Shown here: piece after piece, positions 1 through 6,653 of the stretch
Layout: every line of letters begins with the position of its first letter
Position numbering within the stretch: the stretch's first letter is position 1
Source of the DNA: Bacillota bacterium
Lineage (GTDB): Bacteria; Bacillota; Clostridia; Acetivibrionales; DSM-2933
Reading direction: 5' to 3'
Assembly (NCBI GenBank): GCA_030705945.1
Contig: JAUZPS010000093.1
Location: 1-11,799 of the forward strand
DNA: 11,799 nucleotides
The notes under the pieces: generated by a model
Seen by the model: only the letters and a program-made list of their open reading frames with translations
Databases searched by the model: none
Told to the model about the DNA's origin: nothing
Program-made: the position numbers and the translations under genes

Positions 1-61
1 TTGGAGACTCCAAGGAAAATTATTTAACAAAGGATGTTTGATCTTTAGAAATGAAAATTAA
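1..61 (+). CDS. Possible 3' end of a gene entering from the left
   Basis: Two plus frames are open from the window edge. One ends at TAA 59-61 with tail WRLQGKLFNKGCLIFRNEN, the other at TGA 39-41 with tail GDSKENYLTKDV. Neither tail is recognised. That a gene ends here is supported mainly by the strong hairpin that follows at 89-134. Which frame is real cannot be decided from this sequence. Confidence 0.3.
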   Translation, partial: WRLQGKLFNKGCLIFRNEN

Positions 62-88
62 AAAGCAGATTAAAATAGTATTACTAAG

Positions 89-134
89 ATAATAATGGGG
101 ATATTTGTATGATTACAATAATCCCCATTATTAT
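89..134 (+). terminator. Hairpin terminator for the gene entering from the left
   Basis: A perfect 14-bp inverted repeat, ATAATAATGGGGAT (89-102) and its complement at 121-134, encloses an 18-nt loop. T-rich sequence follows (TTATTG after the stem), though not a pure T run. The next plus-strand gene begins at 328, so this most likely ends the preceding transcript. Confidence 0.6.
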
Positions 135-181
135 TTATTGAGGCGGTATTGTAAAAAATACAGGATATCTGTCAAATTGTA

Positions 182-190
182 TGATATAAT
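182..190 (+). promoter_or_regulatory. Extended -10 promoter for the small membrane protein
   Basis: TGATATAAT is an exact extended -10 element (TG, one base, TATAAT). No good -35 lies 17 bp upstream, which extended -10 promoters can tolerate. It would give a leader of about 130 nt before the TTG start at 328. Confidence 0.4.
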
Positions 191-327
191 TATAACTATC
201 AAATAATTATTAATTTTGTTTAATCAAAGAAGTGGCTGCTGCTTATAAAACATTTGATAATCAGATTCTGAGGCAATTCAATAATTATTTACAATTATAA
301 AAATAGAATTTTCGGAGGGGTAAAGGC

Positions 328-780
328 TTGAGAAATAGTGAGAATAGCAAACGTAATTTATTAAGGCAGTTGAGGGACGATCAAGAAGACTTAAGGAATG
401 CCGGCAAAAGCTTTATATATTTTCTGGTAGGTATGGGACTTATGGCAGGCGGATTGTTCTTGATTTTTCAAAATACAATAATATCAACAAACTTTACTTT
501 AATGAATATACTTGGCTATACACCTCCAACAGGAATTATTATTTTACCGCTATTATTAGGAATCGGAGTTTTATTTTTTAATGAGAAATCGAAAATTGGC
601 TGGTTCCTTGCGATATTTGGAATAGTGTCAATTCTCTTGGAATTACTTATGGGGTTAAGGATGCATTTTAAACCTATAACGCTTTATTATGGTATTTTAA
701 TGTTTGGAATGACATTTGCAGGGGCAGGCTTATTTCTTAAAGCTTTTATTGGAGCAAAGAGAAAAAGAAGTGAGGATTAG
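328..780 (+). CDS. Small membrane protein of unknown function, 150 aa
   Basis: I do not recognise a named family. The protein has a charged N-terminus (about residues 1-27, rich in R, K, D and E) and then four hydrophobic stretches at roughly 28-48, 64-84, 90-110 and 117-140, ending in a basic tail KRKRSED. This is the pattern of a four-helix inner-membrane protein, likely with both ends in the cytoplasm by the positive-inside rule. It starts at TTG, set by the strong ribosome binding site GGAGGGG at 315-321 at a fitting distance. No catalytic motif is visible. It appears monocistronic, with an extended -10 promoter upstream and the tRNA with its own promoter downstream. The open frame is convincing as a gene, but its function is unknown. 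Confidence 0.75.
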   Translation: MRNSENSKRNLLRQLRDDQEDLRNAGKSFIYFLVGMGLMAGGLFLIFQNTIISTNFTLMNILGYTPPTGIIILPLLLGIGVLFFNEKSKIGWFLAIFGIVSILLELLMGLRMHFKPITLYYGILMFGMTFAGAGLFLKAFIGAKRKRSED

Positions 781-834
781 AGGAATTCTGGCAGCTGATG
801 GAATAAAATTACAATATTAATTTGAAAATTCCAC

Positions 835-863
835 TTGAAAATTTAATTCCAATTTTGTATAAT
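835..863 (+). promoter_or_regulatory. Promoter of the tRNA-Arg gene
   Basis: TTGAAA (835-840) and TATAAT (858-863) are separated by exactly 17 bp, a near-consensus vegetative sigma promoter. Transcription would begin near 870, about 48 nt before the tRNA. Confidence 0.7.
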
Positions 864-917
864 ATATAAGTTGCAGTTAGTAGTCATTATATGAAGTTTA
901 TATAAGAATTCCAGTAT

Positions 918-994
918 GCGCCCATAGCTCAGCAGGATAGAGCGACGGTTTCCTAAACCGCAGGCCGGAGGTTCGAATCCTCTTGGGCGCACCA
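918..994 (+). tRNA. tRNA-Arg, anticodon CCT
   Basis: A complete 77-nt cloverleaf reads AGG codons. The acceptor stem is GCGCCCA / TGGGCGC, the D stem GCTC / GAGC, the anticodon loop TTCCTAA with anticodon CCT at its centre, the T stem GGAGG / CCTCT with loop TTCGAAT, then discriminator A and an encoded CCA. The anticodon stem ACGGT / ACCGC carries an A-C mismatch at the 27-43 position, and 49-65 is a G-T wobble. It has its own promoter and is followed at once by a hairpin, so it is a single-gene unit. Confidence 0.96.
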
Positions 995-995
995 A

Positions 996-1030
996 ACAAA
1001 GCCGCTAATCTAAATGATTAGCGGCTTTGT
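996..1030 (+). terminator. Terminator after tRNA-Arg
   Basis: A perfect 15-bp stem, ACAAAGCCGCTAATC (996-1010) pairing with 1016-1030, has a 5-nt loop (TAAAT). It starts two bases after the encoded CCA. The distal arm ends in TTTGTTGT, a weak U-tract, but the stem is very stable. Confidence 0.8.
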
Positions 1031-1040
1031 TGTATCTTGG

Positions 1041-1383
1041 GAATAGTTAACATAAAAATATTATGGGGACTAAATGGGTACTAAAGAAGTTTTTTGCCTT
1101 CATTGTTGCAGTGACTAAGTATTTCGTATCGTCACCACCAGGATTTTTTTGATTATTGTATGACGGAAAGTAATTGTTTTAAAGGCTTGCATAGTGATAA
1201 TATATAGTTGATTTACAAATGATATAGTTTTATATATTTACAATACTATTAACTATCTTAAAAGAAAGACGATAATTATATTGAATGTTATTTTGAAATA
1301 AGTTTACGTTTTTTTGTTTTTTATAGAAATATATTTACACACTTCTGATCATAGTATAATATATTATTATAAGGTTAATAATA
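1041..1383. other. Gene-free stretch with a short tandem repeat
   Basis: No convincing gene lies between the tRNA terminator and the next start. An 11-bp imperfect tandem repeat, TGGGGACTAAA (1064-1074) then TGGGTACTAAA (1075-1085), opens a 29-codon frame from ATG 1063 to TGA that reads MGTKWVLKKFF at its N-terminus. Repeats of this GTK-coding kind occur at the ends of some phage integrase genes and at tRNA-linked attachment sites, so a decayed integration boundary is possible but unproven. The rest is AT-rich and leads to the promoter at 1334-1360. Confidence 0.35.
1334..1360 (+). promoter_or_regulatory. Putative promoter of the HTH-ATPase-STAS gene
   Basis: TTTACA (1334-1339) and an exact TATAAT (1355-1360) are 15 bp apart, a short spacer. 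The -10 lies about 38 bp upstream of the ATG at 1399. Confidence 0.4.
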
Positions 1384-1398
1384 TTGGGGGATACAAAA

Positions 1399-2424
1399 AT
1401 GAGCTTGTCAAAAAGAGAGAGGGAAGCAATTTTAGATGATATATTAGATGTTACATTAATGTTTCCTAGTAATCTAGTAAATATTATATCAAGCAAATAT
1501 TCTATTTCTAAACAAACTGTATACAAATACATTAACAAATTAGTTGAAGCTAATAAGATAGAATTTAGTGAAACAAAAAAAGGAAGAGTATATAGTTTAA
1601 AAGATAAAAGTTTCAGCTTTAAACTTAAGCCTGGAAACTTACAAGAAGATTTGGTATGGGTAGAAAAAATAAAGCCTATTTTACCAAGTATAAAAAAGAA
1701 TGTGTATGATATTTGTTCATATGGTTTTACGGAAATACTTAATAATGCTATAGATCATGCTGAATCAACTGAGATTTATGTTCTAATGGAATACTCTCCT
1801 AGAACACTTCAGTTCATTATTAGAGATAACGGGATAGGGATATTTAAAAAAATACAAGACCTGTTGAATTTAACCGATCCAAGACATGCTATTTTAGAGT
1901 TAGCTAAAGGTAAACTTACATCTGACCCTACTAATCACTCAGGAGAAGGCATATTCTTTACCTCAAGAGCTTTTGACAAGTTTGTAATTTTTTCAGGCGA
2001 CCTTACATTTGCGTCTCAAAACTCGCACGATTGGTTGTTTGAAGGCACATTTAGTAAGAAGGGGACGGCGGTAATTATGATAATTGATATTAATAGTAAC
2101 AAGAACATAAGTCAAATTTTTGATGAATATACCGATAAAGAGACCCAAGGATTTAATAAGACAATAATACCGGTAAATCTTATAAAGTATGAAGGAATGG
2201 AATTAATTTCACGTTCTCAGGCTAAGAGATTGATAAATAGATTTGATAAATTCCAAGAAGTAGTTTTAGATTTTAAGGGCATAGAGGTTATTGGACAGGC
2301 ATTTGCAGATGAATTATTCAGAGTATTTAAAAATAGTAATCCACAGATTCATATGGAATTTATAAATGAGAACGATAATGTAAAAAAAATGATTAATCAT
2401 GTATTAAATTCTAACAACAATTAA
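1399..2424 (+). CDS. HTH - GHKL ATPase - STAS-like (DUF4325) regulator, 341 aa
   Basis: This is a three-domain signalling protein. Residues about 5-68 form a winged helix-turn-helix with the recognition region SISKQTVYKYINKL, so DNA binding is likely. Residues about 85-235 are a Bergerat-fold (GHKL, HATPase) domain: N-box EILNNAIDH at 112-120, G1 box DNGIG at 143-147 and G2 box SGEGIFF at 181-187, with the ATP-binding Asn and Gly residues intact. Residues about 245-335 match the STAS-like DUF4325 pattern (RSQAKRLINRF, then VVLDFKGIEVIGQAFADELF). No His kinase dimerisation domain or transmembrane segment is seen. Known SpoIIAB/RsbW ATPases and SpoIIAA STAS proteins work as separate partners; the fusion suggests a related switch in one cytoplasmic chain, which is inference. 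Start chosen at ATG 1399 because TTGGGGG lies 8 nt upstream; a TTG at 1384 overlaps that site. Its end overlaps the dockerin remnant by 14 bp. Confidence 0.85.
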   Translation: MSLSKREREAILDDILDVTLMFPSNLVNIISSKYSISKQTVYKYINKLVEANKIEFSETKKGRVYSLKDKSFSFKLKPGNLQEDLVWVEKIKPILPSIKKNVYDICSYGFTEILNNAIDHAESTEIYVLMEYSPRTLQFIIRDNGIGIFKKIQDLLNLTDPRHAILELAKGKLTSDPTNHSGEGIFFTSRAFDKFVIFSGDLTFASQNSHDWLFEGTFSKKGTAVIMIIDINSNKNISQIFDEYTDKETQGFNKTIIPVNLIKYEGMELISRSQAKRLINRFDKFQEVVLDFKGIEVIGQAFADELFRVFKNSNPQIHMEFINENDNVKKMINHVLNSNNN

Positions 2425-2908
2425 TTTCATAACAAGCCTTCAGAAATAGCAGAGCGTTTGTTGCATTTTCAATAGCTTCTGCAATGTCCTTGATATTTAC
2501 GTAATCACAACTTGACTTATTAAAATGCATTGCAATTAATATTACGTCGTTCATATTAATTATATTATCACTATTTAAATCTGCATCAGGGTTATATACT
2601 GGATCACCTACTTTTGAATTAAAACTTTTTAATAACTCAATAACATTCAACATATTTATTGTATTGTCCTGTTTTCCATCGACTCCAATATCACCAGCCC
2701 AAAGGTGATCTATATCAATGACTGTGTCCTCGGATATTGATGCTTTTTCAAATTCTTTTGTACTCTGGTTTATTATATATGGAGTTATTTCTCTTTCTAG
2801 ATAACCAGGCTTACTAACCTTGATTGAGTAGACAGACTGGGTAACGGGTATCTTTAGATCATAATGTCCATCTTCATCTGTTAAAGTGAATAAATTAGTA
2901 TCTGCGGA
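2411..2908 (-). pseudogene. 5'-truncated remnant of a dockerin-bearing secreted protein
   Basis: The minus frame is open from 2908 to the stop at 2411 but has no start codon with a ribosome site at its head; the frame is closed by TGA at 2909-2911. It encodes about 165 residues: a carboxypeptidase-regulatory-like beta-sandwich (TDEDGHYDLKIPV, then VSKPGYLEREI), a linker ending DHLWAGDI, and a dockerin type I with two calcium-binding repeats, DGKQDNTINMLNVIELLKSF and DADLNSDNIINMNDVILIAM. Such a pair is the usual C-terminal module of clostridial secreted, often carbohydrate-active, proteins; dockerins bind cohesins in cellulosome scaffolds. A Cys-containing tail of about 30 residues follows. 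The catalytic or N-terminal part and the signal peptide are missing, so this is a gene fragment. An internal ATG at 2653 starts inside the first repeat and has no ribosome site. Confidence 0.8.
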
Positions 2909-3160
2909 TCATGACTTTTGTGATAAGTTTGTGGTTCCATTTGGCATCATGAATGTTAAAGATGGAACTGTGGATCTATCTATTACAGAATCAAAAGTGA
3001 TTGCTGATTTCATGATTTACCGTCTTGAAAAATATCGGAATGCAAATGATTTTCAAAGTATCAAAAAGTTATGGATTTATTTGAGAAGGCTCTAGATAGA
3101 ATGGCTGGTATAGGAAAGTGGCTTCTTACAATTACTCCATACAGATGCAAAAAACTGTGA
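2909..3160 (+). pseudogene. Frameshifted fragment of an unrecognised gene
   Basis: From about 2909 the plus frame reads FVVPFGIMNVKDGTVDL and then a helical stretch (VIADFMIYRLEKYRNANDF), ending at TAG 3093-3095. One added base in the A5 run at 3063-3067 would carry it into another frame that continues VMDLFEKALDRMAGIGKWLL to TGA at 3158-3160. This suggests a single 1-nt deletion in a poly-A tract. The left end meets the dockerin fragment at 2908-2911, so both are broken at one junction. A GTG at 2886 lies in antisense dockerin DNA and lacks a ribosome site. I do not recognise the family. That it was once coding is inferred from sensible composition in both halves. Confidence 0.45.
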
Positions 3161-3188
3161 GCATTATTATTCATAGCTGCTCACAGTT
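3149..3188 (-). terminator. Rho-independent terminator of the stalk-domain gene
   Basis: A perfect 11-bp stem, AACTGTGAGCA (3153-3163) with its complement at 3178-3188, has a 14-nt loop. Read on the minus strand the stem is followed by TTTTTT (3154-3149), the correct polarity to end the minus-strand gene that stops at 3237. The same hairpin also closes the plus-strand fragment. Confidence 0.8.
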
Positions 3189-3236
3189 AATGGCAATTTA
3201 ATAGGGTTAATTTTGCAATCCTTGTACAATATAAAA

Positions 3237-3950
3237 TCACTTATTTGAAAATAGAGGTTCACCAATAATAAGTTTTGAAAAATTATTTAAACCTGATGAC
3301 ATCTTAGTGTCAACCCACATTTCGTTAACTCCTGTAATATCCATATTAAGTTCATATGTTTCACCTGGATTAACTGTAATAGACTTAATGATTTCCCCAC
3401 TACTACTATCTTTTTTAAATTCTATTGTTTGCGCTTTTTCTGTTTTATCATCTACAAATATGGATGCTTTAAAGTACTTGTATTTGCTATTCGGGTAAAA
3501 GTTACATGAAAACATCGATGTTAAATTTGGCTTTTCGTTTACTATACCCCATTTATATGTTTTCCCAGAGGCTGACAATAATTCTGCATCTTTTGTAAAT
3601 ATTGTGTTCAATAAACATTTGTACATATCCTCGTTGGTTATGGGGACTGATTCTGATATACCGCCTATATGTACTGTTTTAGTTGCATCTTCCCATTCTA
3701 TAGGTATATTGAGCGCTTCCCCTAAGCATCTTACCGGTAGATAGGTTCTACCATTATAGATAATAGGCTTTACAAATGAACCATCACTTTCCTTTGGTGT
3801 AAAATCCGTTCCGTTGAGCTTCATCTTAATAGTGCCGGATAATATAGAGCTAATGTTAATATCAGCTGATTGAGCGAAAGCAAACGATGTTACACCAATA
3901 AGCGCGCAGGTTATAAATCCAATAGTAAATCCTTTGATTTGTTTTAACAT
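3237..3950 (-). CDS. Secreted protein with copper-amine-oxidase-N (stalk) domain, 237 aa
   Basis: Residues 1-26 are a Sec signal peptide: KQIK, a hydrophobic core, and AFA before Q27 as a type I signal-peptidase site. Residues about 45-97 carry the stalk-domain pattern common in Firmicutes cell-surface proteins: IKMKLNGTDF, then SFVKPIIYNGRTYLPVRCLG, and NIPIEWEDATKTVHIGG. The remaining 140 residues look like a beta-rich domain of unknown role with the pattern VNPGETYELNMDITGVNEMWVD. The protein probably acts outside the membrane or in the wall; no enzyme activity is implied by the stalk domain. ATG 3950 is chosen because GAGGAAA lies 7 nt upstream and a consensus promoter sits at 3984-4012; an in-frame TTG at 4022 lies upstream of that promoter. 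It is divergent from merR. Confidence 0.85.
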   Translation of the reverse strand: MLKQIKGFTIGFITCALIGVTSFAFAQSADINISSILSGTIKMKLNGTDFTPKESDGSFVKPIIYNGRTYLPVRCLGEALNIPIEWEDATKTVHIGGISESVPITNEDMYKCLLNTIFTKDAELLSASGKTYKWGIVNEKPNLTSMFSCNFYPNSKYKYFKASIFVDDKTEKAQTIEFKKDSSSGEIIKSITVNPGETYELNMDITGVNEMWVDTKMSSGLNNFSKLIIGEPLFSNK

Positions 3951-3983
3951 AATATTTTCCTCTCTTTTTTGACTTATTCTATC

Positions 3984-4012
3984 ATTATATGACAATTTAA
4001 TTTCTTTTTCAA
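3984..4012 (-). promoter_or_regulatory. Promoter of the stalk-domain gene
   Basis: On the minus strand TTGAAA (4012-4007) and TATAAT (3989-3984) are 17 bp apart. The transcript would start near 3977, giving a leader of about 27 nt before ATG 3950. Its -35 lies 35 bp from the -35 of merR. Confidence 0.7.
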
Positions 4013-4047
4013 TGTTTAGCAATCTTGAATAATCTTATTACAAATTA

Positions 4048-4078
4048 TTGACTGTTACCTTAGGTACTAAATTATAAT
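4048..4078 (+). promoter_or_regulatory. merR promoter with 19-bp spacer and internal operator
   Basis: TTGACT (4048-4053) and TATAAT (4073-4078) are 19 bp apart. The spacer holds the palindrome TACCT-T-AGGTA (4056-4066) near its centre. An over-long 19-bp spacer with a dyad inside is the hallmark of promoters that MerR-family proteins activate by DNA distortion, so the gene downstream probably controls itself. Confidence 0.75.
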
Positions 4079-4098
4079 ACTAGCAGGAGGTGCTTTTA

Positions 4099-5091
4099 AT
4101 GAAAATAAGTGAAATAATGAACATTACAAATCTTACCCGAAAGGCTATAAACTATTATGAAGAGGAAGGATTAATAAATCCTGCTGTTAATCCTGAAAAT
4201 AATTATAGGGAGTATTCCCAAAGTGACGCCGATATTTTGGCGCAAATATCAATATTGAGGCAATTTGATGTACCCATAAAAGATATTAGAGCTATTATAT
4301 CTGACCCGGGATTATTAAAAGAAAAGTTGGAGCAGCATTTGACAAAGCTTGATGATGAAGTCAATAGGTTAGAAAAGAGCAAGAATGTTTTACGCGCTTG
4401 TATAAAAAGTCTTGATTCCGGTGAAATTGAGCTTTCAAAATTGACAAAACAATTGTCTGATCTGAATAAAGCTCTCGAACTTGATGAAAGGGGAAGAGAG
4501 GGCTTTATGAAAAAGCAGCTGCAGAGAATTTTTCCAGGCAATTTCGGAAGGATGATGACTATATATTACAGTCCCTTTTTAAATGATCCCGTCGATACAC
4601 CTAAGAAGGAAGAGGCATGGTATGACATAGTAAAGTTTCTAGATGAAGTAGAGACTGTTGATTATCCGCAAGAAATGAATGATATATATAAAAACATTAC
4701 TGATGAAGTTGTTGAAATATATGAGAAACATACCAGTGATCAGGTGAAAAAGTGGCTTACTATCACAGACGAAGGTATTGTAGCCGAACGGGAACAGATG
4801 TTAAGCAATATTCGTAAAATAAATCAGAATTCTGAGAATCAATCGCAGCTTCTGAAAGTCTCAAACATATCAAAGAGCTTCAATGGCAGCCTGAGCTCTA
4901 TTGGTTACCATGAGAAATTTACAAACAATTTGAAAATTTTAAGCAGAGACTATCGGACGTATACTGAAAATATGCAAAAGTTTTCAGCGTCATTAAATAT
5001 TAAGATTAATGGGGACGGAAAAATAGAAATTGATGGATACGGCTGCAAAATATATACTTTGATTCATAAGTTGCGAAAATTTCAGCTTTGA
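4099..5091 (+). CDS. MerR-family transcriptional regulator with large unknown C-terminal domain, 330 aa
   Basis: Residues 1-70 are a MerR winged helix: MKISEIMNITNLTRKAINYYEEEGLI for the helix-turn-helix, then NYREYSQSD and ILRQFDVPIKDI. About residues 75-128 form the dimerising coiled coil, with a regular Leu and charged pattern. The C-terminal domain, about 130-315, is far larger than in metal sensors and is not a cysteine-rich metal site or a recognisable GyrI-like drug-binding domain; it is mostly helical and charged. The effector is unknown. ATG 4099 is preceded by GGAGGT at 4086-4091. The promoter has the MerR 19-bp spacer, so autoregulation is likely, and the divergent secreted protein may be a second target. 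The last 16 or so residues are encoded within a dispersed repeat whose other copy is at 6695-6729, so the native C-terminus may have been replaced. Confidence 0.9.
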   Translation: MKISEIMNITNLTRKAINYYEEEGLINPAVNPENNYREYSQSDADILAQISILRQFDVPIKDIRAIISDPGLLKEKLEQHLTKLDDEVNRLEKSKNVLRACIKSLDSGEIELSKLTKQLSDLNKALELDERGREGFMKKQLQRIFPGNFGRMMTIYYSPFLNDPVDTPKKEEAWYDIVKFLDEVETVDYPQEMNDIYKNITDEVVEIYEKHTSDQVKKWLTITDEGIVAEREQMLSNIRKINQNSENQSQLLKVSNISKSFNGSLSSIGYHEKFTNNLKILSRDYRTYTENMQKFSASLNIKINGDGKIEIDGYGCKIYTLIHKLRKFQL

Positions 5092-5149
5092 TAGTAAAAT
5101 GCAGACGTAATAATTGCATTTTTAATGTAAAATCTTTTTCGCAACTTAT
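5066..5149. repeat. Nested inverted repeats around the merR stop codon
   Basis: The outer perfect 14-bp inverted repeat ATAAGTTGCGAAAA (5066-5079) pairs with 5136-5149. It starts inside merR codons, spans the stop at 5089-5091 and encloses a second hairpin at 5096-5122. The region lies between convergent merR and hypB. Confidence 0.75.
5096..5123 (+). terminator. Terminator of merR
   Basis: AAAATGCA (5096-5103) and TGCATTTT (5115-5122) form an 8-bp stem with an 11-nt loop, and the run TTTTT (5119-5123) ends it. It lies 4 nt after the merR stop. The stem is AT-rich, so strength is moderate; the near-symmetric shape could also serve hypB from the other side. Confidence 0.5.
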
Positions 5150-5161
5150 ATAGCAGCAGAA

Positions 5162-5815
5162 TTAATCTGCGTTATTATGCTTAGAGATGATCCAATCAAC
5201 TAGCTTATCGATTCCATTGCCTGTCCGGCAGGATATTTCGAAGACATTTGCGTTATCCCTTAAAGCATGTACTCCTTTATAAAACATGTCCTTATCAAAA
5301 TCAATATATGGCGCCAGATCAGTTTTATTAAGAATTATTACATCAGCCGCCGCAAACATTGATGTGTATTTGAAGGGTTTATCATGACCTTCAGGCACGC
5401 TGGCAATGACCATTTTTATTGTTTCACCTAGATCGAAAGTAGATGGGCATACGAGATTTCCTACATTCTCGACGAAAACAATTGAGTTATCCTGCATTTT
5501 TAAATCAGGCATAACCGTTTTTATCATGTTTGCGTCTAAGTGGCATCCGCCGCCGGTGTTTATCTGTATAACCGGAACGCCGATGCTTTCGATCTTTTCG
5601 GCGTCTATACTCGACGCGATATCACCTTCTATAACACCCATGTGAATTTTGTTTTTGAGCGCCTCAATAACCTTTAAAATGACGCTTGTTTTTCCAGCTC
5701 CAGGCGAAGCCATAATGTTTATGACAGTGATCTTCTTATCTACAAACATCTTTTTGTTATCTTCAGCTATTTGTTGATTTGCATGCATAATGTTTTTTAA
5801 TACTTTAATCTCCAT
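5162..5815 (-). CDS. hypB: Hydrogenase maturation GTPase HypB (nickel insertion), 217 aa
   Basis: HypB hydrolyses GTP and helps HypA deliver nickel to the large subunit of NiFe hydrogenases in the cytoplasm. The sequence shows the G1/Walker A loop ASPGAGKTS (36-44), GVIEGDIAS (60-68), the metal-binding GGGCH (88-92), VENVGNLVCPSTFDLGE (115-131) and the G4 motif NKTDL (163-167). Cys91, His92 and Cys123 match the family's G-domain metal site. The His-rich N-terminal store and the CxxCGC site of some HypB proteins are absent, making this a minimal form. Length is normal for that class. Start ATG is supported by GGAGGT 6 nt upstream. No hypA, hypC-F or hydrogenase gene lies in the window, so it is an orphan here. 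A general nickel-chaperone role, for example for urease-like enzymes, cannot be excluded. Confidence 0.95.
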   Translation of the reverse strand: MEIKVLKNIMHANQQIAEDNKKMFVDKKITVINIMASPGAGKTSVILKVIEALKNKIHMGVIEGDIASSIDAEKIESIGVPVIQINTGGGCHLDANMIKTVMPDLKMQDNSIVFVENVGNLVCPSTFDLGETIKMVIASVPEGHDKPFKYTSMFAAADVIILNKTDLAPYIDFDKDMFYKGVHALRDNANVFEISCRTGNGIDKLVDWIISKHNNAD

Positions 5816-5961
5816 TGTAAACCTCCATAATCATATCATGTTCTTTATAACCAAATGCAAAATTAGTTTTAATTTAGTTGCGCTGAACAGCCGAAAAATG
5901 GCTTCTCAACGCCAAGAGATATTAAGCTTTACATCTGGTTCGTTATATGTTTTGAGCTGAC

Positions 5962-6609
5962 TTAAATAATCCATTTATTGTCTTCTGATCTCATGTATTT
6001 TTTGTTGCCTGGTTTTACAACAGGTAAGTTAATATTAAAATACATTGAAATACTTCGTACTATAAAGACTATTAAAATGCAAAAATATAAGCTTATTATA
6101 TTATCTAACTTATTATACAAAAAGTAAAATGAAAAAGCTCCAATTATTGAAGCTAAAGCATATATTTCTCCTCTGAAAATAAGAGGGACTTCATTTACCA
6201 GAATATCGCGTATAATACCTCCACCTACCCCTGTCAAGACAGAAAGAAATATAATTCCGGTGAGCGGAACTCTCATTAATATGCACTGGTAAGCAGTCAA
6301 TACTGTGAATGTTCCTAAGCCTAAAGCGTCAAAAATCTGTATTAAAATCGTTATCTTGCTTATGAACCTATATAATAAGCAGGTCAAGATTGTTGAAATT
6401 AATATAGTTATAACATATTTTGAATCTGTAAATAACACAGGCATATCTTTTTTTAATATAACATCTCTGATAAGTCCTCCTCCGCATGCGGTAAAAAACG
6501 CCAATACGAATAAACCGAAAATATCAAGTTTGTTTTTTATTCCAAGGAGGACTCCTGAAATTGCAAATGCTGCTGTACCGGTAATATTCAACAAGTCAAT
6601 AAATATCAT
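5962..6609 (-). CDS. TRIC / UPF0126 family membrane cation channel, 215 aa
   Basis: This belongs to the bacterial homologues of trimeric intracellular cation channels (UPF0126, YadS/YicG-like), which form trimers in the cytoplasmic membrane. It shows the internal duplication typical of the family: GTAAFAISG at 11-19 and the two hallmark loops GGGLIRD (43-49) and GGGIIRD (129-135), each followed by a segment with a conserved P (DMP, EVP). About seven hydrophobic segments are present. ATG 6609 is preferred because other family members start about ten residues before GTxxFAxSG; a TTG at 6624 would add five residues but lacks a ribosome site. The ribosome site for ATG 6609 is also weak (GGATGAG). 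The polar tail PGNKKYMRSEDNKW is longer than needed. The gene is not in tight operon with hypB, which begins 146 bp downstream. Confidence 0.9.
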   Translation of the reverse strand: MIFIDLLNITGTAAFAISGVLLGIKNKLDIFGLFVLAFFTACGGGLIRDVILKKDMPVLFTDSKYVITILISTILTCLLYRFISKITILIQIFDALGLGTFTVLTAYQCILMRVPLTGIIFLSVLTGVGGGIIRDILVNEVPLIFRGEIYALASIIGAFSFYFLYNKLDNIISLYFCILIVFIVRSISMYFNINLPVVKPGNKKYMRSEDNKWII

Positions 6610-6653
6610 CAGCCACTCATCCAATCTTATTTATAAAGTATTTGATATGTATA

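Noticed and set aside
1335..1538. Minus-strand frame antisense to the HTH region
   Set aside because: It lies over the start of a well-supported plus-strand gene and has low-complexity hydrophobic content.
2411..2653. 80-residue minus-strand protein starting at ATG 2653
   Set aside because: The ATG is inside the first dockerin repeat with no ribosome site, and the same frame reads through coherent domain sequence up to 2908.
2886..3095. 69-residue plus-strand frame starting at GTG 2886 as an intact gene
   Set aside because: Its first part is antisense to the dockerin fragment, there is no ribosome site, and coding similarity seems to begin only after 2908. Treated as a broken fragment.
4023..4098. 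Riboswitch or T-box ahead of merR
   Set aside because: The space holds the promoter and operator and leaves only a short leader, too little for a structured RNA switch.
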